Assembly (NCBI RefSeq): GCF_018449515.1
Contig: NZ_JAAVUQ010000020.1
Coordinates: 62,001-126,000 of the forward strand
DNA length: 64,000 bases
Reading direction: 5' to 3'
From: Caballeronia sp. dw_19
GTDB taxonomy: Bacteria > Pseudomonadota > Gammaproteobacteria > Burkholderiales > Burkholderiaceae
A program made the position numbers and the translations under genes. Numbering within the stretch: the first letter of the stretch is position 1; each line of letters begins with the position of its first letter. This document shows, piece after piece, positions 17,628 through 26,837 of the stretch. The notes under the pieces were generated by a model, which saw nothing but the letters and a program-made list of their open reading frames with translations, searched no databases and was not told the origin of the DNA.

Positions 17628-19214
17628 TCATCCACGTCCATGCCGCGCGGATACCTCTTGCAAGTCCAGGTCATGCTCGAGGATGTGCAACATCTCGTCG
17701 TGAATGGCGCCGGAGCGATGCATCCGGAGCAACTCCTTGCGCCCGGCTGCGATAGCTGCCAGGACAACATCGTAATGAGTGACACGTTCCTCATGCGGAA
17801 AATCAGTCCGGTCGCCATACGCTTTGGTGAGTGTTGCCCGGTAGGTATATTGCTCTAGCAGCCGGGGATGAATCACCTTTCCCTCACTGTCGCGTACAAG
17901 TGGTTCGATAGCGGCGAGCTGCGCCGCCTCCAGTCTTGCCCATGCTTGCGGTTCGGTGAGATGTTGGGCGCCGGCATCCAGGCTGCGATCAGGATTGATC
18001 CATTCGATGAGAACGCCAATGGTGGCGCCTTGCAGCAACACGGTCACCAGGATGACGGCAAACGACGCGACAAGGATCAAATCCCGTCCGGGCAAGGTTT
18101 CTGGAAGCGACAGCGCAACCGCGAGGGTGACCACGCCGCGCATGCCCGCCCAACTCGTTATGGTCGCGGTTCGCCAATCCAGCGCCACGTTCTTGCGGCC
18201 GGTTAGACGCTGCCATGACGCGTTGAAAAACTCGGTAGCGAAGACCCACACGAAGCGCGACAGGACCACCGCACCAAGCACTGCCGCCACGGCTGGCGCG
18301 AGCGTAAGGAGTGCATCGTCGGCACCGCCTGACCGGGCGATGACCCCTCGAAGAGAGAGCCCGATCAGGATGAATACGAGCGCTTCGAGAAGGAAGATGA
18401 TGACTTGCCAGAACGCGGTGCCGCGCATGCGAACAGTTGCGCTCAAGACTTCGTGTTGATACCAGCCCAGGGTCAGGCCTGCCGTGACAGTCGCGATGAC
18501 GCCCGAGACGCCAAGCATTTCGCCAACAATGTAGCTGATCCATGCCGTCAATACGCTGATGGTGATGATGAGATAGTCGTCAGCGAGGCAGCGGATGATT
18601 TGCACGATCACGTAGCCAACGACGGCGCCGACCACCACGCCACCCAGGCCGAGCAGGGCGAAGCTTGCGGCAGCATGTTCAATGCTGAACGTTCCGGTAA
18701 GCGCTGCCGCCACGGCGAAGCGAACCAGGACGAGGCCGGCCGCGTCGTTGAGCAAGCTTTCTCCCTCGAGGATAGACATCAGCTTGCGGGGCAGCGCGAG
18801 ACGTTCGAGCACGGCCTTGGCTGCGATGGCATCGGGTGGCGAGACAATAGCGCCGAGCGCAAAGCAGACGGCCCAAGGCAGGCTGGGGACAATCAGGTGG
18901 GCGACCACACCGACCGCAAGTGTGGTGAACGCAACGGCACCGATAGCGAGAAGCAGGATCGCGCCGAGATTGCGCTTGAGCTCTTCCCAGACAGAGAAGT
19001 AGGCACCATCCATGAGCAGCGGCGGCAGGAATACGACAATCACCAGGTCCGGGTCAAGCCGAACGGGCGGAAGACCGGGCACGAATGCCATGGCCATGCC
19101 GCCAATCAGCAGCGCGGCAGCGGGTGGCAATCTAAGGCGCTTGGCTAGCAACTGCAAGCCGATCATCACGATTAGCGAGAGCAGGACAAGCTTGAATGCG
19201 GAGACGGAGGACAT
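17628..19214 (-). CDS. Na+/H+ antiporter, CPA1 family
   Basis: Inner-membrane sodium/proton exchanger of 528 residues. There are 11-12 hydrophobic helices followed by a soluble C-terminal tail of about 120 residues. CPA1 hallmarks are PPLLMDGAYF, the ion-binding SPPDAIAAKAVLERL (family motif with the essential Asp) and SILEGESLLNDAAGLVL. It is the length of bacterial NhaP-like and YjcE-like proteins. The ATG at 19214 is the first methionine and begins the first helix. It likely serves in pH and sodium homeostasis. It is separated by about 120 bases from the phosphatase on the same strand. Confidence 0.93.
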   Translation of the reverse strand: MSSVSAFKLVLLSLIVMIGLQLLAKRLRLPPAAALLIGGMAMAFVPGLPPVRLDPDLVIVVFLPPLLMDGAYFSVWEELKRNLGAILLLAIGAVAFTTLAVGVVAHLIVPSLPWAVCFALGAIVSPPDAIAAKAVLERLALPRKLMSILEGESLLNDAAGLVLVRFAVAAALTGTFSIEHAAASFALLGLGGVVVGAVVGYVIVQIIRCLADDYLIITISVLTAWISYIVGEMLGVSGVIATVTAGLTLGWYQHEVLSATVRMRGTAFWQVIIFLLEALVFILIGLSLRGVIARSGGADDALLTLAPAVAAVLGAVVLSRFVWVFATEFFNASWQRLTGRKNVALDWRTATITSWAGMRGVVTLAVALSLPETLPGRDLILVASFAVILVTVLLQGATIGVLIEWINPDRSLDAGAQHLTEPQAWARLEAAQLAAIEPLVRDSEGKVIHPRLLEQYTYRATLTKAYGDRTDFPHEERVTHYDVVLAAIAAGRKELLRMHRSGAIHDEMLHILEHDLDLQEVSARHGRG

Positions 19215-19432
19215 GGATTTGCCTGCAGAGCGTCAAGTGAGTGGAGCTTACCCGACGGCGGCATTTTTTCGGAATTCACGTGTGCAGGTTATCGCGTGCA
19301 TCCGTTCTGAAGAAACGCTGCTACATACGCAGTTCTAGACAGAATACGATGCTTACCGCGCCCGTACGTCGCGACTGATTCCGGGACTTTACCAAGCCCG
19401 GCAATCCTTGACGCCAGGCTCACTTATCAAGC

Positions 19433-20317
19433 TTACTTATCGCCGTGGAAAGCCTCGTAGCGAGCGAGCAGACGTTTGGCATTATTGCGTTCGGGTGCGT
19501 CGATCCAATTGTCTGCGTCGGCGGCATAGGCCCCTTGTGCTTCGCAAGCAGCCAGCATTGCCCGCGCGGCCTCCGCAGCGCTCCCTGACGGTGTCAGCGC
19601 GCGATTGACCGCATCAACGTGTTCGGCGAACACCACGCACTTCGATGTAAATCCAAGCTGAGTCGAGAGCTCCATATCCGCTGCCAGCGTTGCGGGGGAT
19701 CGGTAGGTACACGGCAGGTCGATCGGCACGCAATTCGCCGCAATACATTCAATGAGAAACCGGCTGCGTGCATAAAGCAGTTCCCGGCTTTCAGGCGTGC
19801 GACGTGCGCCCAGATTCGCGGCTAGATCCTCGACTGCGAGCATGCAGCATCGAATACGCGGGCTGACGGTCAATAACGTTCCGAGAGCGACCAGACCCTT
19901 TGCGGATTCGATAGTCGGAACAATCTCCGTCGTGCCTTGCACGATATCGTGGATACGTTCGAATTCACTGAGCGCCGCATCCAGCGCGACGAGTTGATCC
20001 GTGGTTTCGGTGTGGGGCAAAAAGACTGCATGCGGGGCTCCGGACATGATGCCTTCAAGATCGGCATGTCCATCATTCTCCAGCTTGTTGATGCGTGCGG
20101 CGCCGATCAATCCCAGGCGCGCGGCTTCACGCAGCATCGCGACGATCCGCTCTCGCGCCATTGGCCGATCCTCAGGCGTGGTCATTTCCTCGAGGTCGGC
20201 AACAATAGCGTCCGCGCCGCTTGCGAGCGCGGCTGCATGGCTGGGGGTATCGACGCCGGGAACGAAAAGCCATGCGCGCCGCAACGCGGGCGCTCGAATG
20301 GGATATGCCGGTTTCAT
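19433..20317 (-). CDS. CoA ester lyase, HpcH/HpaI aldolase/CitE family
   Basis: 294-residue TIM-barrel enzyme of the citrate lyase beta-subunit-like family (CitE, malyl-CoA/mesaconyl-CoA lyase type). Conserved elements are RAWLFVPG at the start, DLEEMTTPEDRP for Mg binding, AARINKLEND (catalytic Arg region), PTIESAKGLVAL and VEDLAANLG. No CitD or CitF partner is nearby, so it probably cleaves a free CoA ester or acts as an HpaI-like aldolase. It follows the solute-binding protein gene on the same strand by 54 bases, implying a catabolic operon with that importer component. Confidence 0.9.
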   Translation of the reverse strand: MKPAYPIRAPALRRAWLFVPGVDTPSHAAALASGADAIVADLEEMTTPEDRPMARERIVAMLREAARLGLIGAARINKLENDGHADLEGIMSGAPHAVFLPHTETTDQLVALDAALSEFERIHDIVQGTTEIVPTIESAKGLVALGTLLTVSPRIRCCMLAVEDLAANLGARRTPESRELLYARSRFLIECIAANCVPIDLPCTYRSPATLAADMELSTQLGFTSKCVVFAEHVDAVNRALTPSGSAAEAARAMLAACEAQGAYAADADNWIDAPERNNAKRLLARYEAFHGDK

Positions 20318-20371
20318 GTTTGTTGTCTCGTGACCTGTGTGCGCGACTGTCGTTCCGGGCGAAATTAAAAA

Positions 20372-21181
20372 TCAGAATGAGGATGCGGGTACCGAGACGC
20401 CCAGCCACTTCTTTTCGATCTGATCGATAGAGCCATCCTTGCGGGCACTGTCCAGGGCCGTGTTCAATTCGTCTCTCAACGGCCCTTCGCCCTTGTTCAC
20501 CGCTATGTGCATGGGTGAGTCGAGCAGACGAATCTTTTCATCGATCGATGTTTGCGGATGCATTGCGCGAACGCGTGCAGCCACGTCTCCTCCCAGTGAA
20601 ATCAGCTGAGTTTGCCCCGCAAGATACGCGGCAATCGCGCTGCTTTGATCGTCGAAACGCTTGATCGTTGCGGTGCCCGGTGCCACTTTCGTCAGGCTGA
20701 TGTCTTCGTTCGTCCCGCCTGCGGTCGCGACCGACTTGCCACCCAGGTCGGCGGCTTGCTTGACCTCGACGGCCTTCGGACCGAACACGGCGATGTAGTA
20801 GGGCGCGTAGGCTTGCGTGAAGTCCAGGACCTTTTCTCGTGCCGGTGTTTGCCCGACCGACATCAGCAGGTCGACTTTATGATCGGCGAGGTACGCCAGC
20901 CGGTTCGTGCCCGTCACGGGTACGAGCTCCACGCGCGCCCCGAGTTTTTTCGCCAGGACCGCGGCAAGATCTACGTCGATTCCACGCGGCTTCATGTCCG
21001 CGCCGATCGAGCCGAACGGCGGATAGTCCTGGAATACGCCGATCTTCACCACCTTGCTTTGCTTGACGTTGTCGAGCGAATCGGCGTACGCGCAGGGCGG
21101 GGAACCCAACACGGCAGACAATAAAACCAGCGCCAATACCATGCAACGTGCAACCGGAGGGGGCAGGCCAAACGCTTTCAT
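20372..21181 (-). CDS. Amino-acid-type ABC transporter solute-binding protein
   Basis: 269-residue periplasmic binding protein of SBP family 3. A signal peptide ends near ...GSPPCAYA-DS, then KIGVFQDYPPFGSIGADMKPRGIDVDLAAVLAKKLG, typical of polar amino-acid receptors, and GKSVATAGGTNEDISL at the second lobe. The ATG at 21181 is preceded by AAGGA. It heads a short operon with the CitE-like lyase and is divergent from a LysR gene. No permease or ATPase gene accompanies it, so it must borrow a transporter or those genes lie elsewhere. Confidence 0.92.
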   Translation of the reverse strand: MKAFGLPPPVARCMVLALVLLSAVLGSPPCAYADSLDNVKQSKVVKIGVFQDYPPFGSIGADMKPRGIDVDLAAVLAKKLGARVELVPVTGTNRLAYLADHKVDLLMSVGQTPAREKVLDFTQAYAPYYIAVFGPKAVEVKQAADLGGKSVATAGGTNEDISLTKVAPGTATIKRFDDQSSAIAAYLAGQTQLISLGGDVAARVRAMHPQTSIDEKIRLLDSPMHIAVNKGEGPLRDELNTALDSARKDGSIDQIEKKWLGVSVPASSF

Positions 21182-21321
21182 GATGAAGTCCTTGCTGATG
21201 TGGGAGCGTGGGTAGGAAGTGCAGGTCTTAAGCCATCGCTGCCGCTGCCCGCTTAGCTTTTTGCACTCGCTAATTCGTGTCGCGCGGTGGCGCATGACTC
21301 CTTTATCGGGAATACAAAATG

Positions 21322-21339
21322 ATTAGTCCAATTTCTAAT
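21322..21339. promoter_or_regulatory. LysR-type operator candidate ATTAG-N8-CTAAT
   Basis: A perfect inverted repeat ATTAG-N8-CTAAT lies in the AT-rich divergent region between the solute-binding-protein gene and the LysR gene, 49 bases upstream of the LysR start. LysR proteins usually bind such interrupted palindromes beside divergent genes. The site is seen; the regulator pairing is inferred. Confidence 0.5.
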
Positions 21340-21387
21340 ATTTATTTTAAGTATAATTTTCATGGATGATGACAGCTGAGGTTAGCA

Positions 21388-22350
21388 ATGAGCAACGAAC
21401 GATCCGATACCTACCTGAATGATCGGCTCGACTGGAATCTGCTGCGGACATTTCTCGCTATAGCGCGCGAGCGCAGTGTGAGCCGCGCGGCTACGCGGCT
21501 GCATTTGACGCAACCCGCCGTGAGTCAGGCTCTGCGGCGTCTGGAGGATCAGCTTGGCATGCGGCTGGTGGATCGTCATGGGCCGCGCATAGAAGTGACA
21601 CAGGCCGGCATTGAAGTGCAGCAGATCGCAGAAGATGTGTACGGCACGATCTCGCGGCTTTCGCTGGCCAAGGTCGACGGCGATCACGATATCTCGGGCG
21701 TGGTGCGCCTGAGCACGGTGAGCGGCATTGATTTCCCTGCCTACGACACATTCCTCGCCGAGTTCCATCGCGACTATCCGCGCATTGAACTCGAGAGTCA
21801 GGAGATGCGCAGCGCCGACGTAGTCAGCAGTTTGCAGCAGAAGTCCGCAACACTTGGGCTTACGCCGCGCCGTACCTTGCCCAAGAGAGTCGAGAGCCGC
21901 GTGTTCCTGAGGCAGCGTTATGCACTTTTTTGCGGGCGCCACCATCCGTTGTTCGGGCGCACGGACTTGCGCACGTCCGATCTCGTGAGCGAGAAATTTG
22001 TGTCCTTTACGGGTGACAAGGTAGGTGATCACATGTCGCCGCTGACGTTCTTCCGCGATGAGATGGGATTCACCGAGCGCGTGATCGGATCTTCGTCGAG
22101 CATGTGGGAAGTGAAGCGATTCATATTCGCCGGCTTCGGCATTGGTTGTCTTCCTGAACATGTGGTTCGGGAGGATATTGCGCAGGGGCGTTTTCAGCGC
22201 CTGCCACCGGATGAGGGCGTGGCCGATCTCGATGTGCATCTGCTCTGGTCGAATGACCGGAAGTTCAGCGCGGCCGAGACGGCCTTCCTGGATGCGTTGC
22301 ACCGGTTTATCGATACGGAAGGCGGTGAAGTGATTCCTGTCGCGGTTTAG
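21388..22350 (+). CDS. LysR family transcriptional regulator
   Basis: 320 residues. The winged HTH is at about 15-75 (LLRTFLAIARERSVSRAATRLHLTQPAVSQALRRLEDQLG) and the LysR substrate-binding domain follows (about 105-310). It is transcribed away from the solute-binding protein/CitE-like operon, so it most likely controls that operon and itself through the palindrome upstream. The co-inducer may be the imported compound or its CoA ester pathway intermediate. The gene start at 21388 has AGGTTAGCA upstream, a weak ribosome site. Confidence 0.93.
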   Translation: MSNERSDTYLNDRLDWNLLRTFLAIARERSVSRAATRLHLTQPAVSQALRRLEDQLGMRLVDRHGPRIEVTQAGIEVQQIAEDVYGTISRLSLAKVDGDHDISGVVRLSTVSGIDFPAYDTFLAEFHRDYPRIELESQEMRSADVVSSLQQKSATLGLTPRRTLPKRVESRVFLRQRYALFCGRHHPLFGRTDLRTSDLVSEKFVSFTGDKVGDHMSPLTFFRDEMGFTERVIGSSSSMWEVKRFIFAGFGIGCLPEHVVREDIAQGRFQRLPPDEGVADLDVHLLWSNDRKFSAAETAFLDALHRFIDTEGGEVIPVAV

Positions 22351-22379
22351 AGGCCGCTTTGGGCGAAGGGCCTGGTGTG

Positions 22380-23306
22380 CTAATAGCCTCGCGTCACATC
22401 AACCGCGTTATGCAAAGCCTCCCCGTTCACGAGCCGCCGCACGTTCTCCGCTACCTGTAGTCCGATCGTATCCGCGCTGGCGACCGACGCCATATGCGGG
22501 GTCACGATCATGTTCTTCGCCCGCCAGAATGCATGTCCTCGCGGCAGTGGTTCGTTTGGAAAGACATCGACAATGGCGCCGCCAATGCGCTCCTCATTCA
22601 GCGCGCGCAGCAAATCCTCCGGTACCAGATGTTCCCCTCTTCCCACGTGGATCAGCTTTGCGCCGGGACGCAATGCATTGAACGTGCGTGCATTCAGGAT
22701 GCCGCGCGTTTCGTCCGTCAGGGGTAACAGGCAAACAAGGATGTCAGTGCCTTGGAGGAACGGTTCCAGCCCTTGCGCACCTTCGAATGTTTCGACGCCT
22801 TGCAGGTCTCTTGCCCGACGCGCCCAACCGCGTACGCTGAATCCTAGCCGATGCACGTCTGTTGCCACGCGGCTGCCGATCTCACCGAGTCCCATCACGC
22901 CTATTGAACAGGTTGATGGATCTTGCTGAGTGGGGCGAAACCAGTGTTCTTCGCGCTGGTTCAATATCACACGATCAAGTTGTCGATAAAAATGCAGTAC
23001 GCCCCACGTCACGAATTCGCTCATGCCGCGTGCGTGCTGCGGATCGACCACTCGGCACACGGGTACGCGGGGCAGGCTGGGGTCGGTCAGGATGTTGTCG
23101 ACGCCGGCTGCGATGCTGTGCACGAGCCGTAACTGGGGTAACGCTGCGATAGCGCCATGGGGGGGATTCCAGCACACGGCGACCTCGGCGTTTTGGGCGT
23201 TTTCGTGACCGTGCAACGTGACTTCGAGGTCGGGCGCTGCGCGGAGAATGGACGGGACGAGGTGCGACATATCGAAGTCGCGGCTGATGAGGACAATTTT
23301 AGTCAT
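22380..23306 (-). CDS. 2-hydroxyacid dehydrogenase, GhrA-like glyoxylate/hydroxypyruvate reductase
   Basis: 308-residue NAD(P)-dependent D-isomer-specific 2-hydroxyacid dehydrogenase. The nucleotide-binding site is GVMGLGEIGSRVATDVHRLG with GWARR after the second strand. The catalytic Arg lies in HVGRGEHL and the His in VTPHMASV. The layout, with a shortened catalytic domain, matches the GhrA group, which reduces glyoxylate and hydroxypyruvate. The gene begins right at the edge of a long inverted repeat, so its promoter and ribosome site lie in or beyond repeat DNA; no Shine-Dalgarno is visible. Confidence 0.9.
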   Translation of the reverse strand: MTKIVLISRDFDMSHLVPSILRAAPDLEVTLHGHENAQNAEVAVCWNPPHGAIAALPQLRLVHSIAAGVDNILTDPSLPRVPVCRVVDPQHARGMSEFVTWGVLHFYRQLDRVILNQREEHWFRPTQQDPSTCSIGVMGLGEIGSRVATDVHRLGFSVRGWARRARDLQGVETFEGAQGLEPFLQGTDILVCLLPLTDETRGILNARTFNALRPGAKLIHVGRGEHLVPEDLLRALNEERIGGAIVDVFPNEPLPRGHAFWRAKNMIVTPHMASVASADTIGLQVAENVRRLVNGEALHNAVDVTRGY

Positions 23307-23307
23307 A

Positions 23308-23670
23308 AGTTTTTCGCTCGCGCCGGTGGACGGGGGGTGGTTTTGGGGGTAGTGGTTGGGGTCAGTGCCAGGGTGTTAGGTTCCGGGGTTAGTGGTCGGG
23401 GTCTATGCTGGGTTGGTGCTTTCGGCCGTGGTGGTCTGCGAGAGTCGGATTTTCTCTTTATCACTATTAGCCACTGTGCGTGGCGGCACGTCATTTCTTT
23501 GTCCAAAGCGACAAAGAAACGAAGCAAAGAAAGCGCTTTTAAACCACGCTACCCTAAGTGTCCACAGCGTGCAGTTTCTATTCATAGGTGCCCCAAAAGC
23601 ACGGTGCTCGCCAGAGCGGAGGATGTGTGAACCCCTCTTTCTCCGAACACCGATACCCACACGCTTCGCC
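23308..23670 (+). repeat. Long inverted repeat, left arm
   Basis: Left arm of an imperfect inverted repeat; its partner is at 24005-24358. Similarity starts at TTTTTCGCTCGCGCCGGTGGACGG next to the ghrA-like start codon and continues to ACACGCTTCGCC. The core (about 23430-23630) is almost identical in both arms. It contains the hairpin TTTCTTTGTC-N6-GACAAAGAAA (23494-23519). Open frames crossing the arms (23392-23682 and its mirror) are copies of one repeat translation, not genes. Confidence 0.85.
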
Positions 23671-23784
23671 ACCAGTGATTGAACCTGCCCAAGGGACACC
23701 CCGCGCTATCCGCGGATAACCTCCCTCCGAATTTGTACTCTCGTCGAACCACGCCGCCAACCCGCAACGTATCAAACCCCAAAG

Positions 23785-23958
23785 ATGCTTAAGGCAGTAG
23801 CCAACGAAAATAATCGTATGGAAAACGTAGCCAATTCACTAAAACTCGAAGCGGCAATTCGCGTCAAGCTACTATGGAACAGGCTGCGATCGATGAATAT
23901 GACCGCGCAGACCAGGCAGCTAACCAACCAAAAAAACTGCGACCGTAAATACGTGTGA
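23785..23958 (+). CDS. Possible small ORF in repeat spacer
   Basis: A 57-codon frame beginning MLKAVANENNRMENVANSLK sits between the two repeat arms. It is the AT-richer part of the region, has no convincing ribosome site (CCCCAAAG upstream) and no recognised domain. It is listed only because nothing else occupies the spacer; it is probably not a gene. Confidence 0.15.
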   Translation: MLKAVANENNRMENVANSLKLEAAIRVKLLWNRLRSMNMTAQTRQLTNQKNCDRKYV

Positions 23959-24004
23959 GGCCATTTGGATTCGTTAGCAATGGTGCTTGCCCGAGAGCGT
24001 ACGG

Positions 24005-24358
24005 GGCGAAGCGTGTTCGTGTCAGGATTCGCGAGAAGGAGGGGTTCACACATCCGTGGCTCTGGCGAGCACCGTGCTTTTGGGGCACCTATGAATAGAA
24101 ACTGCACGCTGTGGACACTTAGGGTAGCGTGGTTTGAAAGCGTTTTCTTTGCTTCGTTTCTTTGTCGCTTTGGACAAAGAAATGACGTGCCGCCACGCAC
24201 AGTGGCTAATAGTGATAAAGAGAAAATCCGACTCACGCAGACCACCACGGCCGAAAGCACCAACCCGGCATAGACTCCGACCACTAACCCCAGGACCGAA
24301 CACCCCGACCATTACCACCCCAAACCCCAAAATCCCGTCCACCGGCGCGAGCAAAAAA
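24005..24358 (-). repeat. Long inverted repeat, right arm
   Basis: Right arm, inverted relative to 23308-23670. It ends at the stop codon of the class II aldolase gene (24359), so the 1,050-base element exactly fills the gap between two genes. Differences between arms are scattered substitutions and small indels near the outer edge, where the left arm has a different GT-rich stretch. No transposase lies inside. Confidence 0.85.
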
Positions 24359-25147
24359 CTAATCCGTTATTAATCGCAACGCCGCCCGCCAAGCCATCTC
24401 CACGATTTCCGCCGATTCCTCGCGGTTGAACTGGCTGGCGGTCAATTCACAAACTTCCACAGACGGAATGCGCAACGGGGTCCCGCCCGCCAACGCCTGA
24501 ATCTGCGCCTGACAAGCGCGCTCAAGAAAATAGATCTCATGGAACGCCTCGGCAACCGTCGCCCCCGCTACAAGCAAACCGTGATTCCGCAAGATCATCG
24601 CCTTGTTGCGACCAAGATCGCGTACCAGACGTTCACGCTCGCCAAGATTCAACGCAATGCCCTCGTAGTCGTGATACCCGAGCTTGCCGTAGAACTTGAG
24701 CGCATGCTGACTGATCGGCAACAGCCCATGCTCTTGCGCAGACACCGCCGTTCCCGCGGCCGTATGCGTGTGAACCACAAAACCAAGGTCCTCGCGAGCC
24801 ATGTGAATCGCGGAATGTATCGTGAATCCAGCAGCATTCACGCGAAAGCGCGCGGGTTCGGTAGCGGCGCGTTCATCAATGACATTGCCCAGATGATCGA
24901 TCTTGACCAGATCCGAAGCCCGCATCTCATGGAACATAACGCCATACCGGTTGATCAGGAATGCCGGCGTCGCGCCGGGCAAGCGCGCAGTAATGTGCGT
25001 ATCGATCATGTCCGTCATGCGGAAATGGGCCGTAAGCCGGTACAGCGCCGCCAGATCCGAACGGACCTGCCATTCATCAGAGTCAAACATGTCGGCGTCG
25101 AACACGGCCTTGTGCGTATCGGGAGGCAGATTTTGCGTTGCTTGCAT
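24359..25147 (-). CDS. Class II aldolase/adducin family protein
   Basis: 262-residue zinc-type class II aldolase-fold protein. The metal-binding His pair is in VVHTHTAAGTAVS, with a further His in ILRNHGLLVAG, and the catalytic-base region is FHEMRASDLVKID. Members include fuculose-phosphate aldolase, but proteins with this N-terminus usually act on small hydroxyacids or sugar acids; the reaction is not certain. The start at 25147 has AGAGAG upstream. It is divergent from the MHS transporter, with which it probably forms an uptake/catabolism pair together with the GhrA-like reductase. Confidence 0.88.
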   Translation of the reverse strand: MQATQNLPPDTHKAVFDADMFDSDEWQVRSDLAALYRLTAHFRMTDMIDTHITARLPGATPAFLINRYGVMFHEMRASDLVKIDHLGNVIDERAATEPARFRVNAAGFTIHSAIHMAREDLGFVVHTHTAAGTAVSAQEHGLLPISQHALKFYGKLGYHDYEGIALNLGERERLVRDLGRNKAMILRNHGLLVAGATVAEAFHEIYFLERACQAQIQALAGGTPLRIPSVEVCELTASQFNREESAEIVEMAWRAALRLITD

Positions 25148-25448
25148 GCTATGGATCTCTCTAGTTCGTGCGCGGTGACAGGACGTAGTGTTCGTTGAAC
25201 AGAAAGCATTCGTCAAATTCCCTGTCCTTATCCTCATCATCAATCCTGCTAATGCTTGACCCGGACTCCTGGCATTGAAACGCCGCAGCGCCCGCACCGC
25301 AACGCGGGTATGGAAGTATTAGCCACGTTGATACTGACAATGCAAAAACGCGATTGTACGAATGATTTTTGACGCTTGATAAGTCGGTATCCCCTCTCGT
25401 ACATCGCGTTTTGAACAACGCGCGCCACTTTCAAGGAACACGAAAATC
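25148..25448. promoter_or_regulatory. Divergent promoter region
   Basis: 301 bases between the aldolase (minus) and MHS transporter (plus) start codons. The stretch around 25310-25385 is AT-richer and probably holds promoters. I could not assign an operator, and no coding fragment is evident. Confidence 0.35.
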
Positions 25449-26786
25449 ATGAAGGCAGCGGTCTCCGGCAGGCAACCCGTCCGCGCAGCGTTTGCGGCTT
25501 TTATCGGCACGACCGTCGAGTTCTACGACTTCTATACCTACGCGACAGCCGCCGCGCTCGTGCTAGGTGACGTCTTCTTTCCAAGCAGCAATCACTTCAT
25601 CAGCACGCTCGCTTCATTCGGCACATTCGCGGTCGGCTTCATTGCACGGCCTCTGAGCGGTGCGGTGTTCGGGCACTTGGGCGACAAGCTGGGACGCAAG
25701 AAAATGCTGCTGCTGACCATGTTTCTCATGGGCGTGGCGACCACCGGCATCGGCTTGTTGCCGTCTTACGCGACAGCCGGTATCTGGGCGCCAGCAATGC
25801 TGATCGTGCTCCGCATAGTGCAGGGCATTGCAGTGGGCGGCGAGTGGGGCGGTGCCGTGCTGATGTCGAGTGAACACGCGCCGGAAGGACGCAAGACCTT
25901 CTTCGCGTCATTCCCGCAAATGGGAAGCCCCGCAGGCCTGATTCTTTCGCTCATTTCCTTCCGGCTGGTGACGTCGCTCAATCACGACGACTTCATCTCC
26001 TGGGGATGGCGCTTGCCGTTTCTCGCAAGCTTCATCCTGCTCGCGGCCGGCCTGGTGATTCGCTCGGGTGTCAATGAATCGCCGGAGTTCGAGGCAATGA
26101 AGAAGTCGGACGAAATGGTGCAGTCACCCGTCAAGGAAGTGCTCAAATCGCATTGGGTGCCGATCCTTTTTGCGGCGGCGGCAACGACTATAGGGTCTGC
26201 CGGATTCTTCTTCACCAACACGTTCATGATCTCGTACGTGACGGTCTATTTGCATATGTCGAAGTCGCTGATTCTCGACTGCCTGTTTGCCGTCACCGTC
26301 ATTCAGCTTCTCTCGCAACCAATCTCGGCGATGCTGGCAGAACGATTTGGCAATGCCCGTTTCCTCACGGCCGCTGCGCTGCTTTCGATGCTGACGCCGT
26401 ACCCCATGTTCATGCTCGTCAATACCGGAAACCCGGTGGCGATCATTGCGGGTATCGCGTTCTCGGTGGTCGTGTTGTCGGCGGTCTATGCGGTTATCGC
26501 GGGCTTCATGACTTATGCGTTTCCCCGGCATCTGCGTTATTCCGGCATCTCGATTGCGTACCAGCTCTGTGCGACGATTGCCGGCGGTACGACACCGATC
26601 ATCGGGACCATGATCGCGCAGCGATTCCAGGGTCAATGGGTGCCGCTCGCGCTCTTTTTTACAGTGCTGTCGGCGGTCTCGCTGATTGGCATTCGCGGCC
26701 TGGCGCGTCTTCAGAATGGACGTGAGTCGAACGAGTCAAAACAGGCGGAATCGGTGGGGGCACTTGAGCGGCAAGGGGTGAATTGA
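25449..26786 (+). CDS. MFS transporter, metabolite:H+ symporter (MHS) family
   Basis: 445-residue inner-membrane proton symporter with 12 predicted helices. MHS signatures are GTTVEFYDFYTYATAAALVLGDVFFPS at helix 1, the loop 2-3 motif GHLGDKLGRKKML, and GGEWGGAVLMSSEHAP at helix 5. It resembles ShiA-, KgtP- and ProP-like carriers that import organic acids or betaines. The ATG at 25449 follows AAGGAACACGAAAATC. Its divergent partner is the aldolase, so its substrate is likely the precursor of that pathway. Confidence 0.93.
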   Translation: MKAAVSGRQPVRAAFAAFIGTTVEFYDFYTYATAAALVLGDVFFPSSNHFISTLASFGTFAVGFIARPLSGAVFGHLGDKLGRKKMLLLTMFLMGVATTGIGLLPSYATAGIWAPAMLIVLRIVQGIAVGGEWGGAVLMSSEHAPEGRKTFFASFPQMGSPAGLILSLISFRLVTSLNHDDFISWGWRLPFLASFILLAAGLVIRSGVNESPEFEAMKKSDEMVQSPVKEVLKSHWVPILFAAAATTIGSAGFFFTNTFMISYVTVYLHMSKSLILDCLFAVTVIQLLSQPISAMLAERFGNARFLTAAALLSMLTPYPMFMLVNTGNPVAIIAGIAFSVVVLSAVYAVIAGFMTYAFPRHLRYSGISIAYQLCATIAGGTTPIIGTMIAQRFQGQWVPLALFFTVLSAVSLIGIRGLARLQNGRESNESKQAESVGALERQGVN

Positions 26787-26792
26787 GGTGGC

Positions 26793-26837
26793 GAAGCGCA
26801 TGCCAAGTCACCTTATTTTACGGCCGGCATGCGCTTC
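26793..26837 (+). terminator. Hairpin after MHS transporter
   Basis: A 12-bp perfect stem GAAGCGCATGCC/GGCATGCGCTTC with a 21-nt loop begins 7 bases after the transporter's stop codon. A short TTACC follows rather than a T-run. Position supports a terminator or mRNA-stabilising hairpin. Confidence 0.55.

Noticed and set aside
18405..19148. 247-codon plus-strand frame opposite the antiporter
   Set aside because: Rich in Asp/Glu/Gln/Arg, as expected for the complement of hydrophobic membrane codons; no motif.
21382..22302. 306-codon minus-strand frame opposite the LysR gene
   Set aside because: Antisense of an intact LysR regulator; composition is typical of the reverse frame of a high-GC gene.
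23392..23682. Open frame in the left repeat arm, with a near-identical mirror frame at 23772-24284
   Set aside because: The two frames are translations of the same inverted repeat on opposite strands; there is no ribosome site and no known domain.
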